A DNA stretch of 64,000 bases from Thiorhodococcus minor (GTDB lineage Bacteria > Pseudomonadota > Gammaproteobacteria > Chromatiales > Chromatiaceae), in NCBI RefSeq assembly GCF_010820565.1, contig NZ_JAAIJQ010000015.1, positions 1-64,000 of the forward strand. Direction: 5' to 3'. The position numbers and the translations under genes were made by a program. Positions 34,358 through 44,189 of the stretch are shown one piece after another (the stretch's first letter is position 1; each line of letters begins with the position of its first letter). The notes under the pieces are model-generated. The model ran no database searches, was not told where the DNA came from, and saw only the letters and a list, made by a program, of their open reading frames with translations.

Positions 34358-35695
34358 ATGACCCAGCTTCAATCCGGCTCCGAGCTCCCTCGTGTCGGTT
34401 TCGTCAGCCTCGGCTGCCCAAAGGCGACCGTCGACTCCGAGCGCATTCTGACTCAGCTGCGTGCCGAGGGCTACGCGATTCAGTCGAGCTACCTTGGTGC
34501 CGACCTGGTCATCGTCAATACCTGCGGCTTCATCGATGCGGCGGTGGACGAATCACTGTCTGCGATCGGCGAGGCGCTGTCCGAGAACGGCCGCGTGATC
34601 GTGACGGGCTGCCTGGGTGCGCGGGCCGAGCTGGTACGCCGCGAGCATCCGGAGGTTCTGGCGGTCACGGGGCCGCATGCCTTGCCTGAAGTGATGGACG
34701 CCGTGCACGCGCGCCTGCCGGCACCGCATGATCCCTTCACCAGCCTGATCCCGCCGCAGGGGGTGCGGCTGACGCCGCCGCATCTTGCCTATCTGAAGAT
34801 CTCCGAGGGGTGCAATCACAGCTGCAGCTTCTGCATTATCCCGAGCTTGCGCGGGGACCTCGTGAGCCGCGGGATCGGCGATGTGCTCGATGAGGCGCAA
34901 CAGCTGGTCGACGCTGGCGTGCGCGAGCTCTTGGTGGTCTCGCAGGACACCAGCGCCTATGGCCTCGATCTGCGGCATCGGCCGGATTTCTGGGGCGGCC
35001 GCCCCTTGAAGACGCACATCACCGAGCTGGCGAGCGCGCTCGGCGAGCTCCCGGCCTGGACGCGGCTCCACTACGTCTATCCCTATCCCCACGTCGATGC
35101 GCTCATTCCCCTCATGGCGGAAGGGCGCATCCTGCCCTATCTGGACATGCCCTTGCAGCACGGCAGCGAGCGGGTGCTCAAGGCGATGCGGCGCCCGGCC
35201 GCGACCGAGAAGGTCCTGGAGCGTCTCGCGCGCTGGCGGGCCGACTGCCCGGAGCTGGTCCTGCGCAGCACCTTCATCGTCGGATTTCCCGGCGAGACGG
35301 ATGCGGACTTCGAAAACCTGCTCGACTTCCTCCGTGAGGCGCGCCTCGACCGGGTGGGCTGCTTCAGCTATTCGCCCGTCGCCGGCGCCACGGCCAATGC
35401 ACTTCCAGACCAGGTCCCCGAGGCGGTCAAGGAGGAGCGGCGCGAGCGCTTCATGGCCGTTCAGGCGGAGATCAGCCGCGAGAAGCTGGCCGAGCGTGTC
35501 GGTCAGCGCCTGACCGTGCTGGTCGACGCGGTCGAGGAGGATGCCATCATCGCCCGCAGCTACGCGGACGCACCCGAGATCGACGGCGAGGTGATCATTC
35601 CCGGAGCCTGGGAGATCGACGTGGGCGATTTCATCGAGGTCGAGGTCACGGAATCAGGAGACCACGATCTTTGGGCAAGCCCGGTGGATGACTGA
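34358..35695 (+). CDS. rimO: Ribosomal protein uS12 methylthiotransferase RimO
   Basis: The 445-residue radical-SAM protein has an N-terminal UPF0004 domain with [15 protein letters not shown] and [10 protein letters not shown], the radical-SAM motif CNHSCSFC, and a C-terminal TRAM domain. It methylthiolates an Asp of ribosomal protein S12. SLGCPKA and the PYLDMPLQH segment separate RimO from MiaB. Length is normal. It is an isolated plus-strand gene. Confidence 0.95.
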   Translation: MTQLQSGSELPRVGFVSLGCPKATVDSERILTQLRAEGYAIQSSYLGADLVIVNTCGFIDAAVDESLSAIGEALSENGRVIVTGCLGARAELVRREHPEVLAVTGPHALPEVMDAVHARLPAPHDPFTSLIPPQGVRLTPPHLAYLKISEGCNHSCSFCIIPSLRGDLVSRGIGDVLDEAQQLVDAGVRELLVVSQDTSAYGLDLRHRPDFWGGRPLKTHITELASALGELPAWTRLHYVYPYPHVDALIPLMAEGRILPYLDMPLQHGSERVLKAMRRPAATEKVLERLARWRADCPELVLRSTFIVGFPGETDADFENLLDFLREARLDRVGCFSYSPVAGATANALPDQVPEAVKEERRERFMAVQAEISREKLAERVGQRLTVLVDAVEEDAIIARSYADAPEIDGEVIIPGAWEIDVGDFIEVEVTESGDHDLWASPVDD

Positions 35696-35745
35696 GGAAG
35701 GACGCTGAGCGGCAGTCTGAATACGGCGATCACCCGTCCTGTAGG

Positions 35746-35761
35746 GGCGAATTCATTCGCC
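35746..35761. repeat. REP-like hairpin after rimO
   Basis: GGCGAATTCATTCGCC is a 7-bp perfect inverted repeat inside TAGGGGCGAATTCATTCGCC, a form of dispersed repeat common in related genomes by recollection. A second, weaker stem (GGGCGGC with GTCGCCC) follows near 35777-35795. Confidence 0.4.
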
Positions 35762-35873
35762 TTCTCGCCAGCGCTAAGGGCGGCTAAAGTCGCCCGGACG
35801 AGGTTCCTCAGGCGGCCTCCGAGTGCTGCGCCGAGAGGGAAAACACCTCGTTGGGTCCGAGGCGGGCGCTTGA

Positions 35874-35909
35874 CGCCTGCGCGGCCCCGTCTCCGGGGCC
35901 GCGCAGGCG
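35874..35909. terminator. Strong GC hairpin between convergent genes
   Basis: A perfect 16-bp stem, positions 35874-35889 and 35894-35909, encloses the loop TCTC. It lies downstream of both rimO and the convergent DUF2892 gene, whose stop is 2 bp away. No T-tract follows on either strand, so it may block RNA decay or act as a two-way terminator. Confidence 0.5.
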
Positions 35910-35911
35910 GA

Positions 35912-36112
35912 TCAGAAGGCCGGACCGCTCTCCTTACCCACCTTGCGCAAGATGAGCGCGAGCGGACAGAAGCCGGTGAAGGCCGACTGGAAGAGGTTGG
36001 CGCCGACGAAGGCGGTGAACCACAGCCAATAGGGGCTCACGAAGTAGGCGAGTCCGACGGAGATAAGGATGAAGGCGCCGGCGACGGCGAAAACGATGCG
36101 TTCGATTGTCAT
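35912..36112 (-). CDS. DUF2892 small inner-membrane protein
   Basis: ATG at 36112 gives 66 residues with the DUF2892 pattern: [18 protein letters not shown], then [28 protein letters not shown] split over two membrane segments (about 6-24 and 30-48). Family members often accompany sulfurtransferase domains and stand alone in many sulfur bacteria. The function is not established. It is convergent with rimO. Confidence 0.8.
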   Translation of the reverse strand: MTIERIVFAVAGAFILISVGLAYFVSPYWLWFTAFVGANLFQSAFTGFCPLALILRKVGKESGPAF

Positions 36113-36279
36113 GGAATTCTCTACACTTAGATGGTGATAATGCGTTAACACACAGATCATACTCAGCACGGCCAGCCTTGTTCAACACGGCCGGCACTCC
36201 CTGAGCCTTGGTCGTTCATGGGCCGACACGACGACGCGCTAGCGGTCGCTTGGCCAAGCAGATTCGGACGGCGGTAACC

Positions 36280-37905
36280 ATGGCAGACGATGCGCTTGCC
36301 CTCCTGCTCGCAGGTCTGAAACGTCCGGAGGCCTATCCCAACCCGGTCGATGTCGTCGAGCACATCGAGACCCATATTTCCCACATCTTGCTGGCTGGCG
36401 ACTTCGCCTACAAGCTGAAGAAGCCGATCAACCTGGGCTTCCTGGATTTCTCGACCGCCGAGCGGCGCCGGCATTGCTGTGACGAAGAGCTGAGACTCAA
36501 CCGGCGGCTCGCCCCTTCGACCTATCTCGATGTCGTCCCGGTTACGGGCTCGCCCGAGCAGCCTCGAATCGGCGGGGCGGGGCCCGTGCTGGATCATGTG
36601 GTGCGCATGCGCCGTTTTCCGCAGGCTGCCTTGTTGGATCGCCGCCCGCTGTCACGCGATCTCATGTGTCGACTGGCCGAGCTGGTCGCCGATTTTCACG
36701 CCGAGATCCCGGTCGCTGAAGCCGATACGGACTTTGGCACGCCCGACGCCGTGCTCGAGCCAATGCTCGAGAACCTGCGCCAGGTGCGCGCGCGCGTTGC
36801 CGTGCCCGAGAACCGTCAGCGGCTCGACCGGCTCGCAGCCTGGACGCGGAAACGCTTCGTCGAGCTGACGCCGCTCATCGAGGGCCGGCGCAGGGATGGC
36901 TTCGTGCGCGAATGCCACGGCGATATGCACCGCGGGAACATCGCGCTCGTCGGCGAGCGGATCATCATCTTCGACGCCATCGAATTCAATCCCTATCTGC
37001 GCTGGATCGACACGGCGAGCGAGATCGCCTTTTTGGTCATGGATCTCGAGCAGGCCGGCGCCACCGAGCAGGCCCAGACCTTTCTCAACCGCTATCTCGA
37101 GCGCAGCGGCGACTATGGCGCGCTCGCCGTGCTCGACTTCTACAAGGTCTATCGTGCCATGGTGCGCTCCAAGGTCCAGGCGATCCGGCTCGGGCAACCG
37201 GATCTCGACGCGGAGGGCGAGCGCGAGGTTCGTGCCTTGTGCAGCCATTATCTCGGCCTCGCCGAGTCCTATACCCAAGGCCGCCGCCCGCGGCTGCTCA
37301 TCGCCTGCGGGCTGTCCGGCTCGGGCAAGAGCCGTCTGTCGCGCCGGCTGCGGGAGGCGCTGCCGATGGTTCATCTGCGCTCCGATCTGGAGCGCAAGCG
37401 GCTCTTCGGCCTGCATGAGCTGGCGCGCACGGCGACTCGGATGGATCGGGGCATCTATTTTCCGGACGCCACGAACTGGACCTACGACAGGCTGCATCGG
37501 CTCGCCGATCAGGTGCTGTCGAGCGGCTACGACTGTCTCGTCGACGCGACCTTCATCGCGCGGGATCGCCGCAGGCGTTTTCAGGCGCTGGCACGCCGGC
37601 ACCATGCCGGTTTTGGCATTCTGGCGCTGGACGCGCCCCTCGATGTGCTGCGCGAGCGTGTGAAGCGGCGCCTGGCCCGCGGTCGCGATGCCTCTGAGGC
37701 AACGCTCGATGTCCTGGAGCGCCAGCACGCGGGCAGGCAGTGTCTCAGCGACGCCGAGCTCAGCCACGCCGTGCGTGTGGATACCAGCCAAGAGCCCTCG
37801 CTGCCCGACTTGTTGGCGAGCATCGAGGCCATTCTCGATCGACAAGAGGCGCCGCGCGACGACGCGGCGGATGCCTCCGAAGCCAAGGTCTGCGACTACG
37901 GCTGA
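36280..37905 (+). CDS. Aminoglycoside-phosphotransferase-like / P-loop kinase fusion
   Basis: The 541-residue protein joins two domains. Residues 1-330 resemble the aminoglycoside phosphotransferase-like family with catalytic CHGDMHRGNI and IIIFDAIEFNP. Residues 350-525 form a P-loop kinase with Walker A GLSGSGKS and an Asp-containing DATFIARDRRRR segment. This two-domain protein is widespread in proteobacteria; the substrate is unknown. I chose ATG at 36280 because conserved sequence begins there; the frame from 36208 adds 24 residues. Confidence 0.8.
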   Translation: MADDALALLLAGLKRPEAYPNPVDVVEHIETHISHILLAGDFAYKLKKPINLGFLDFSTAERRRHCCDEELRLNRRLAPSTYLDVVPVTGSPEQPRIGGAGPVLDHVVRMRRFPQAALLDRRPLSRDLMCRLAELVADFHAEIPVAEADTDFGTPDAVLEPMLENLRQVRARVAVPENRQRLDRLAAWTRKRFVELTPLIEGRRRDGFVRECHGDMHRGNIALVGERIIIFDAIEFNPYLRWIDTASEIAFLVMDLEQAGATEQAQTFLNRYLERSGDYGALAVLDFYKVYRAMVRSKVQAIRLGQPDLDAEGEREVRALCSHYLGLAESYTQGRRPRLLIACGLSGSGKSRLSRRLREALPMVHLRSDLERKRLFGLHELARTATRMDRGIYFPDATNWTYDRLHRLADQVLSSGYDCLVDATFIARDRRRRFQALARRHHAGFGILALDAPLDVLRERVKRRLARGRDASEATLDVLERQHAGRQCLSDAELSHAVRVDTSQEPSLPDLLASIEAILDRQEAPRDDAADASEAKVCDYG

Positions 37906-37929
37906 TGCCCGTCGGTCCGGGCGGCCTCG

Positions 37930-38805
37930 CTAGATCAGGATCAGCGCGACCCCGGATAGCATGATGATGCCGGCGGGCAGCCGTGCCGCCAGGTTCTTCT
38001 CCTTGAAGATCAAGGCCCCGTAGAGGATGCCGAAGAGCAGGCTGGTGCGCTTCACCGAGACCATGTAGGCGACCTCGACTTGCTTCACGGCCAGAAAGTG
38101 GGTGAAGACCATTGCGGACATGAGCGCACCCACGGCGATCACGCCCCAGGCGCGCTCGGCCAGCTTGAGGAGCATCCGGGGGCGCGGCAGGACGACGGCA
38201 GCGAAGACCGCGATCCCGAGCAGCCCGAAATAGAGGGCGCCGAAGGATTCCGCCGGCACGTACTGCATGGCGCCCTTTCCGAGCGTGGCCGTCACCCCAT
38301 AGATGGCCGCGACCCCCAGCATCATGCGCGAGCCGCGCTCGCGAACGATGGCGGTCAAGGGCGCCAGCCAGGTGCGCCACTGTCCCATGCGTGCATGGGT
38401 GCTGTTGAGCAGCCAGGCGCCGGCCACCACAAGGAAGATACCCGCGGCGCCCTTGGCGGAGACCTGCTCGCCCAGCAGCCCCCAGGCGATCCCGATGACG
38501 AAGACTGGCGAGAAGGCCAGATAGGGAACCGTCAGCGACAAGGGGTAGTCGCGAATGGCGGTCATGTAGAGCAGCATCGCCGCGAGCTCCAGCGGGACGA
38601 GGATGGCGATCCACAGCCAGAAGGCCGCCGGCAGCTCGGTGATTGGCGGCATGCCGGCCAGCAGCGGGGTCATCAGAAGCCCCGGAATGCAGAAGCGCAC
38701 GACCAGAAGCTCGATGGCCGACAGCCCTTGGAGCCAGGCCTTGGTTGCCGCGTCCGCGCTGGCCAGGCTCAGCGCACAGAGTAGCGAGAGGGTGATCCAG
38801 CTCAA
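37930..38805 (-). CDS. EamA/DMT-superfamily permease
   Basis: The 291-residue protein has about ten hydrophobic helices in two EamA repeats (about 3-133 and 160-290), the layout of drug/metabolite transporters. SVKRTSLLFGILYGALIFKE is the typical end of the second repeat. The substrate cannot be read from sequence. It converges on the kinase-fusion gene with a 24-bp gap. Confidence 0.85.
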   Translation of the reverse strand: MSWITLSLLCALSLASADAATKAWLQGLSAIELLVVRFCIPGLLMTPLLAGMPPITELPAAFWLWIAILVPLELAAMLLYMTAIRDYPLSLTVPYLAFSPVFVIGIAWGLLGEQVSAKGAAGIFLVVAGAWLLNSTHARMGQWRTWLAPLTAIVRERGSRMMLGVAAIYGVTATLGKGAMQYVPAESFGALYFGLLGIAVFAAVVLPRPRMLLKLAERAWGVIAVGALMSAMVFTHFLAVKQVEVAYMVSVKRTSLLFGILYGALIFKEKNLAARLPAGIIMLSGVALILI

Positions 38806-38881
38806 TGATGGGCGTCCTGGTGAGCCAGAAGCAGGCAGTTGGTCCGGCGCACGGGCTGGCTTCGACCGCCAGAGACTGTGC

Positions 38882-39970
38882 TCAGGGCGCGTCTTTCGGC
38901 GAGTCAGCTGGCAATGTCAAGGGGCGCGGTGGTGCGATGACGTCGATGCCGGCACCTGGGCGATGGGCATTCTCGCTGATGCGTCGTCGCCAGGCCTTGG
39001 CGCCGGGCTGGCCTTGGAAGAGCCCCAGCAGATGGCGGCTCATGGCGCTCAAGGGCACGCCGTCCGCGAGCTGGCGCTCGGCATAGGGCAGGAACTGCTC
39101 GAGCACCTCTTGGCGCGTCGGGATAGGGTCGTCGTCGCCGAAGATGATGCGGTCCGCATGCGCCAGCATCCAGGGGTTCTGGTAGGCCTCGCGCCCGATC
39201 ATGACGCCGTCGAGGTCGCCCAAGAAAGCGGTCGCCTGCTCGAGGGTCTTGATGCCGCCGTTGATCGCCAGACATAGATCCGGGAAGTCGCGTCTGAGCT
39301 GGCGCACGACGTCATAGCGCAACGGCGGGATGTCGCGATTCTCCTTGGGACTCAGCCCCTTCAGCCAGGCCTTGCGGGCATGGACGATGATCGCGTCGCA
39401 GCCGACCTGGGCGAGCGCACCGATGAAGTCCACCAGCTCCCCGTAACTGTCTCTGTCGTCGATCCCGATGCGGCACTTCACCGTCACTGGCAGGCTGACC
39501 GCATCCTTCATCGCCGCGACGCAGTCCGCGACCACAGCGGGCTCCGCCATCAGGCAGGCGCCGAAGCGCCCGTTCTGAACCCGGTCGGAGGGGCAGCCGA
39601 CGTTGACATTGATCTCGTCATAGCCCCAATCCGCCCCCATGCGCGCGCAGGTCGCCATGTCTTTCGGATCCGATCCGCCGAGCTGGAGCGCGACCGGGTG
39701 CTCCGCCGGATCGAAGCGCAAGAAGCGGTTGCGGTCTCCGTGGATGAGCGCGCCTGTGGTGATCATCTCCGAGTAGAGCAGGGTGTGTCGGCTGATCAAG
39801 CGCAGGAAATACCGGCAGTGGCGATCCGTCCAATCCAACATCGGGGCTACGGACAGGCGCCTGTCTAGCTGTCCTGTCTGTGATTTTGTGCCAGCGGCTG
39901 GATTCTCTGGTCTTCCGCGCGTCTCGCGGAGGTCTTGGTTCGTCATCGTTTGGTCGTGCTCGGAAGCCAT
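38882..39970 (-). CDS. dusA: tRNA-dihydrouridine synthase DusA
   Basis: The 362-residue FMN enzyme has the Dus core: SVAPMLDWTDRHCR near residue 40, VNVGCPSDRVQNGRFGACLM with the catalytic Cys, TVKCRIGID and INGGI. The DWTDRHCRYFLR and QNGRFGA motifs fit DusA, which reduces U20/U20a in tRNA. The N-terminus before about residue 35 is not conserved, so a later start is possible. It is separated from the permease gene by 76 bp. Confidence 0.9.
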   Translation of the reverse strand: MASEHDQTMTNQDLRETRGRPENPAAGTKSQTGQLDRRLSVAPMLDWTDRHCRYFLRLISRHTLLYSEMITTGALIHGDRNRFLRFDPAEHPVALQLGGSDPKDMATCARMGADWGYDEINVNVGCPSDRVQNGRFGACLMAEPAVVADCVAAMKDAVSLPVTVKCRIGIDDRDSYGELVDFIGALAQVGCDAIIVHARKAWLKGLSPKENRDIPPLRYDVVRQLRRDFPDLCLAINGGIKTLEQATAFLGDLDGVMIGREAYQNPWMLAHADRIIFGDDDPIPTRQEVLEQFLPYAERQLADGVPLSAMSRHLLGLFQGQPGAKAWRRRISENAHRPGAGIDVIAPPRPLTLPADSPKDAP

Positions 39971-40735
39971 TTCCTAGGCGATTGCCGGAAGTTCGTCTAC
40001 CAGGTGGCGTCAAGACAAGCCAGATGGGATGAGAGTTGACAGAAATCGCCTTACCGTCCCCGGGGGGAGAGCCTTGAGACAGCCACATGGCCGCCGTCAT
40101 TGCGCGTAAGCGCCAGAATCGGGCGACAGTCTACACTGCTCGGATCCGCCCGAAAGAAGCGAGCACCAGCGGACGCTCAGGACGCGGGAGATCGCGAGGT
40201 TCGCGCGCAGCCGGTGGGAGCGGCTTCCCGCCGCGAAGGACGCTTGATCGCGGCGGGGGCCTTCCCTGCACGATGCTGCCGCATGCTGCGCCGCACTGCC
40301 CGACCGGAGTCTTGTTGAGGGTGCGCGCTGGAGCACCACTGGGCTTGCCCGAGCGGTACACAAATGATTCACTTGCCGTGACGCCTCGCCGTGGGACGTC
40401 GCGCCCCTGACCCAGCCAAGTCCATGAACCTAGATTCGGCAGTTGACCGCTTCGTGCTTCATGCAAGGCCTTGATCACTTTCAAGATCGGGGTTTCCTGC
40501 TGGCTCACCCGCCGGGTGAAGCCCGCCCAACCGCCGGATCTAGGATGAAGCCATGCCGCGTCCCATCACCCTGCGTCCCGAGCAGCCTGCCGCTGAAGGG
40601 GCGCTAGGCGGGAGGGGGCATCGCGCGGGGTTTCTGGCCCTGGAGTGAGGTGAGGACCGGGGGCGCGATTTGCTCCCGGATGCGCTGGAGCATGGTGTTG
40701 AGCGGGCTTGGGCTCTGAGTGATGGAGGGAGCGCT
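39971..40735. other. Intergenic region with a REP-like hairpin
   Basis: I find no supported gene in these 765 bp. The minus-strand frame at 40131-40508 has no family resemblance and runs across a repeat. GGTGGGAGCGGCTTCCCGCC and the bases that follow (40213-40236) resemble the GTGGGAGCGGCTT repeats dispersed in many proteobacteria. The promoter of the hemerythrin gene is probably near the right end. Confidence 0.4.
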
Positions 40736-41134
40736 ATGGAGATTTCCTGGGATCGGAAGTTCGAGGTCGGCCATGAGCGGATCGACTTCGAGCACCGGAT
40801 CTTCCTCGGGCTCATCGTCGATCTGGATACCGCGATCTGCGCAGGGGCAAGCAAGGAGCGGCTGTCGCGGATCGGCAGGGAAGTCGAGGCCTAGGCCCGA
40901 TTCCATTTCTTCAGCGAGGAGAACATCATGATCGATGTGGGCTACCCCGACTATGATGCGCATCGCTGTGAGCACAAGCGCCTGCTTGCCCTGCTCGAGG
41001 ACCGGGCCTACTCCGTCCTGCACGACGAGATGAGTCCGCTCGGATTGGCGACCTTCCTGTTCGAATGGTTCGCGCTGCATAGGATACAGGTCGACAAGAA
41101 GCTTGGTGCTTTCCTCCGCGAGCGGGACTTCTGA
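40736..41134 (+). pseudogene. Bacteriohemerythrin interrupted by an in-frame TAG
   Basis: The frame encodes a complete bacteriohemerythrin of about 132 codons, except that codon 53 (40892-40894) is TAG where relatives have Tyr. The diiron ligands are intact on both sides: HERIDFEH before the stop, and FHFFSEENIM and HRCEH after it. Such proteins bind O2 or serve in oxygen sensing and supply. Either the gene was recently inactivated, or the stop is read through, or the second half is translated from ATG at 40928. The last would lack the first two ligands. Confidence 0.8.
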
Positions 41135-41365
41135 ATCTTGAGCGATCGACATCGCGAGGTCGGCTCCGGGGCAGGTCGCTTGATTGCAGGAATCCTCTGG
41201 TGCTCGGGCGGGCGCCGACGGTCGCCATGACCTGGCGCCATCTCGATGTAGAGTTTGTTGCCTCAGACCGCAGGTGGACATCGGGCCGAGGTGCTCTGCC
41301 GCGGTCGATTCACCCGCATCCTGATTTCCAGATCTGGACCGACTGGCTTCCGGGTGATGTCGCGC

Positions 41366-41560
41366 TCAGGTCCTGGCTCGCCGGTGTGCCGACTGCCTTC
41401 GCCAGTGAACGCGCATCTTCATGATGAGCATACTCGCCGCGATGAGCGTGACACCGCAGACGACGGCCACGACCGTCGAGGCGAACAGAAGGCAGAAGAA
41501 ACCGGCAAGGATCCCGGCGTAAGGGAAGGTCTCGTAGATGATAGAAGGAAGCCGTTTCAT
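41366..41560 (-). CDS. Small membrane protein (64 aa), unknown function
   Basis: ATG at 41560 has GGAG nine bases upstream. The product has two hydrophobic segments (about 10-28 and 30-47) and an arginine-rich C-terminus, consistent with a positive-inside cytoplasmic tail. No family is recognised. It stands alone between the hemerythrin pseudogene and a noncoding stretch. Confidence 0.5.
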   Translation of the reverse strand: MKRLPSIIYETFPYAGILAGFFCLLFASTVVAVVCGVTLIAASMLIMKMRVHWRRQSAHRRART

Positions 41561-42000
41561 GCGGGGTGCTCCGAAACAGGCTTTGAGGGAGGATGAGGTT
41601 GCGTCTTGCTCCTTCCAGTGTGGACGACGCGCGACAAAACTGCCAGGTCATGCCGGAATCGCCTTGGCCGGGCCTGGGGTAGACGCGCCCGACTGGGGCT
41701 TGGCCTGTCGCCATCAGGTGATGACGCGGCCCGAGCCAGGGCGGCGACTTGGTGGCTGCGACTGGTGCTCCTCGCGTCTGCGTCGATGCGTCGAAGTGCA
41801 GTATCATGCTTCGGGTGCTCAGTAAGGCTCCTGCTGTGGCGGTTGACGATGACGGTCCCGAGCGCCTTTGGCCCACCGCCTGTTGGAGTCGTCTGACGCA
41901 CCGGAACGCTGGGCGCGCCTAGGGAAAGCCCGCGGAGCCGTTCGGCTTTGTCTGGTGATGGCGTGATCGCGGCCTGGATGTGAGCGCCAAGAGGCAGAGA
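41561..42000. other. Intergenic region, nothing recognised
   Basis: These 440 bp hold no frame with coding character that I can support and no clear repeat. They separate the small membrane protein gene from the outer-membrane protein gene and should contain a divergent pair of promoters. Confidence 0.35.
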
Positions 42001-43065
42001 ATGTGCTGGATCGTTAATTCCCAGCCACTGGGCTCAAGCGTCGGCGGCCCTGCTCGCGAGAGCAAGCCCCGAGGGCGTCCTGGCGTCTCCCATGCCGTCG
42101 TGCGGGGGCGGCGTATCTTTTGCGTGATCGCCGCGCTGCTTATCCTCGGGGGGCGGTCGAGCGCCGCGGATCTGTCCGTTGGGGATGGGGTGAGCGGCGA
42201 CCTCGATCGGCGCTGGTACGATCAAGGTCAGGCCTACGTGGCGAATCAGCTGTATGCCGCTGCCGTCTGGCTCGACAGCTTCTTCGGGGATCCTCGGGCC
42301 GAAGCCGCGGACGGCACGGATGCCTATCTGCATGTCATCTTCGATGGCTTCTATTCCGGTGTCGAGGACGAGAGCGAGAACGGCATCAAGTTTCGCGGCG
42401 GAGCCAACCTCGAGCGACTGAACGAGCGGCTGCGCCTGGTGGTGACCAGCGATGCCGATGCTGCCGTCACCGGGCGTGAGCTCGCAGGCACGGCCAGGGA
42501 CGAGGTGAGGGATACCGACGGTGCCGTGGGCCTGAGCTATCTCTTTCGTGACCGGCCTGGGCAGAAGTTCTCTCTGGGCGGTGGCGTTTCCGGCGGCCTG
42601 TCTCCAAGCTTCCTCCTTGCCGGACGGCACCGTTACGCCAAGTCTTGGACGTCTCGTACCGCCTCGCATGTCACCTCGACACTCTATTGGAAGTCGGATG
42701 ACGGGCCGGGCGTCAGTAGCCTCGTCGACTACGAATGGATATCCGATCCGGACACCCTGTGGCGTTACACAGTCTTCGGCAACTTTCGTGAAGAGACCGG
42801 CGGTGTGGACTGGTCCACACAGGCCAAGTGGGCAAGGCGGCTCGACGACAAGACGGCCGTCAACATTCGCGCCGGCGTGCAGGGCAATACCGAGCCGAGC
42901 AACGTCCTTACGGAGGGCTGGCTCAAGGTTCTCTATCGGCGCAACTTCCTTCGCTCTTGGCTGTTCTATGAGGTCGAGCCCGGCCTCTCCTGGCACGAGC
43001 GTGTCCAATATCGCACCGAGCCGACGATCGCGCTCCGGCTAGAGATCCAATTCCGCCGTGACTGA
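42001..43065 (+). CDS. Putative outer-membrane beta-barrel protein
   Basis: The 354-residue product has a hydrophobic export signal at about 38-55 (RIFCVIAALLILGG then SSAADLS) and then alternating beta-strand-like sequence, with YDYEWISD- and FREETGGVDW-like aromatic girdle segments, that ends in RLEIQFRRD. I place the start at ATG 42001 because AGAGG lies just before it; GTG at 41980 and GTG at 42100 are alternatives, and the last would give a signal peptide of standard length. No family is recognised. Confidence 0.55.
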   Translation: MCWIVNSQPLGSSVGGPARESKPRGRPGVSHAVVRGRRIFCVIAALLILGGRSSAADLSVGDGVSGDLDRRWYDQGQAYVANQLYAAAVWLDSFFGDPRAEAADGTDAYLHVIFDGFYSGVEDESENGIKFRGGANLERLNERLRLVVTSDADAAVTGRELAGTARDEVRDTDGAVGLSYLFRDRPGQKFSLGGGVSGGLSPSFLLAGRHRYAKSWTSRTASHVTSTLYWKSDDGPGVSSLVDYEWISDPDTLWRYTVFGNFREETGGVDWSTQAKWARRLDDKTAVNIRAGVQGNTEPSNVLTEGWLKVLYRRNFLRSWLFYEVEPGLSWHERVQYRTEPTIALRLEIQFRRD

Positions 43066-43101
43066 GCGGCGGTGCGACCCGCCGCCGACGGGATCTGCCG
43101 G

Positions 43102-43986
43102 CTATGCCGCTCGCAGCCACCGCTGCCACCGCTCCCCCCACTCGAAGCAGGCCAGCCCGATGAGAATGATGCCGCTGCCCATCCAGACGCGCGGGCTGAG
43201 CACCTAGTCGTTCGCGATCTGGCCCAAGAACAACGCCAAGACAGGCGTGATGAGCGTGATCAGCGCAACCCGGCTGGCCTCGACCCGATGCAGGACGTCG
43301 TAGTAGAGGATGAAACCGAGCGCCGAGCCGAAACACGCCAGATAGAGGATCGACCAGGCTGACCTGGGTGTGATCCCGCTCGGTATCTCGGCGTCGAGAA
43401 GGGCCCAGCTCAGCAAGAACAACGGGACCGCGATCAGCAGGGCGCCAGTCGTGGTCTCCAGCGGGTGCAGGCGTGCCCTGATGCGTTTGACCCAGACCGC
43501 GCTGGCTGCGTGGATAAGCACGGAGGCGCAGACACCGCCCACGCCCAGCAAGGCGCTTCCGCCGAGCGCTAGGCTCTGGCCAAAGATCAAGGCCAGGCCG
43601 CCGATTCCCAGCGCGATCCCAAGCAGACGTCCGGGCGTCAGGGCGCGCTCCCCGAGCCACAAGGCTGCCAAGAGCGCTGTGACAATGGGCGTGAGTCCGA
43701 ACAGCACTGAGATCAGGCCGGATGGGATGAACTGAGAGGCCCAGTAGACGCAGCTCATCGCGCCCCAGATGCCGAGCCCAGCCGCCAAATAGGTATGCAG
43801 TGCCTTGCGGTGCCAGCGGACGCGGCGGCTCATCAGGGCGACTAGGGCCAGGCAGATGAAGACGCCCAGCACCATGCGTGAGGTGACACCGAACAGAAAG
43901 CCTGCCGACTCGCTGCTCCACTTGATCGCCAGTGGCGTCGTTGCCCAGATGAGCACGACGCCAATGAATGCCGCCGGAGCGGACAC
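43102..43986 (-). pseudogene. EamA/DMT permease interrupted by a TAG near its end
   Basis: GTG at 43986 has GGAGG six bases upstream and starts a ten-helix EamA-type permease. A TAG at 43204-43206 cuts the frame after FLGQIAND. The same frame then continues through VLSPRVWMGSGIILIGLACF to a stop at 43102-43104, exactly the missing last helix of the family. The lost codon was probably GAG (Glu). The protein would lack its tenth helix unless the stop is suppressed. The TTG start at 44016 is unlikely because it touches a terminator. Confidence 0.75.
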
Positions 43987-44018
43987 TGTCCACCTCCGTT
44001 TAGGTTGGCTCGACAACG

Positions 44019-44049
44019 AAAAAGGCCGCGGTTTGGATGCCGCGGCCTT
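44019..44049 (-). terminator. Rho-independent terminator (minus strand)
   Basis: On the minus strand a perfect 10-bp stem (44049-44040 with 44031-44022, AAGGCCGCGG) and an 8-nt loop are followed by five T. It would end a transcript coming from the right, where only a short frame (44085-44189) is visible, and it insulates the permease gene. Confidence 0.75.
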
Positions 44050-44084
44050 GGGGATCTGATTGAGAAATCGACGACTTTCTCGAT

Positions 44085-44189
44085 TCAGTCAGGCACGCGG
44101 TATCTGCGGAGCCAGCGCATTGGGCGGCTCACGACGATTCGATGCCAACGGGTGTGAATCGAGATAATCATGGCCCGAGTGTCACTCAT
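44085..44189 (-). CDS. Possible 34-aa basic small protein or small RNA
   Basis: ATG at 44189 follows AGCAGG closely and opens a 34-codon frame rich in Arg, with no known relatives that I recall. A strong terminator lies 36 bp past its stop, so a short transcript probably exists here. It could be a small protein gene, a small RNA, or the 5' part of something unrecognised. Confidence 0.3.
   Translation of the reverse strand: MSDTRAMIISIHTRWHRIVVSRPMRWLRRYRVPD

Noticed and set aside
40131-40508. Minus-strand frame of 125 codons in the dusA-hemerythrin gap
   Set aside because: It runs across a REP-like hairpin and shows no domain or believable composition.
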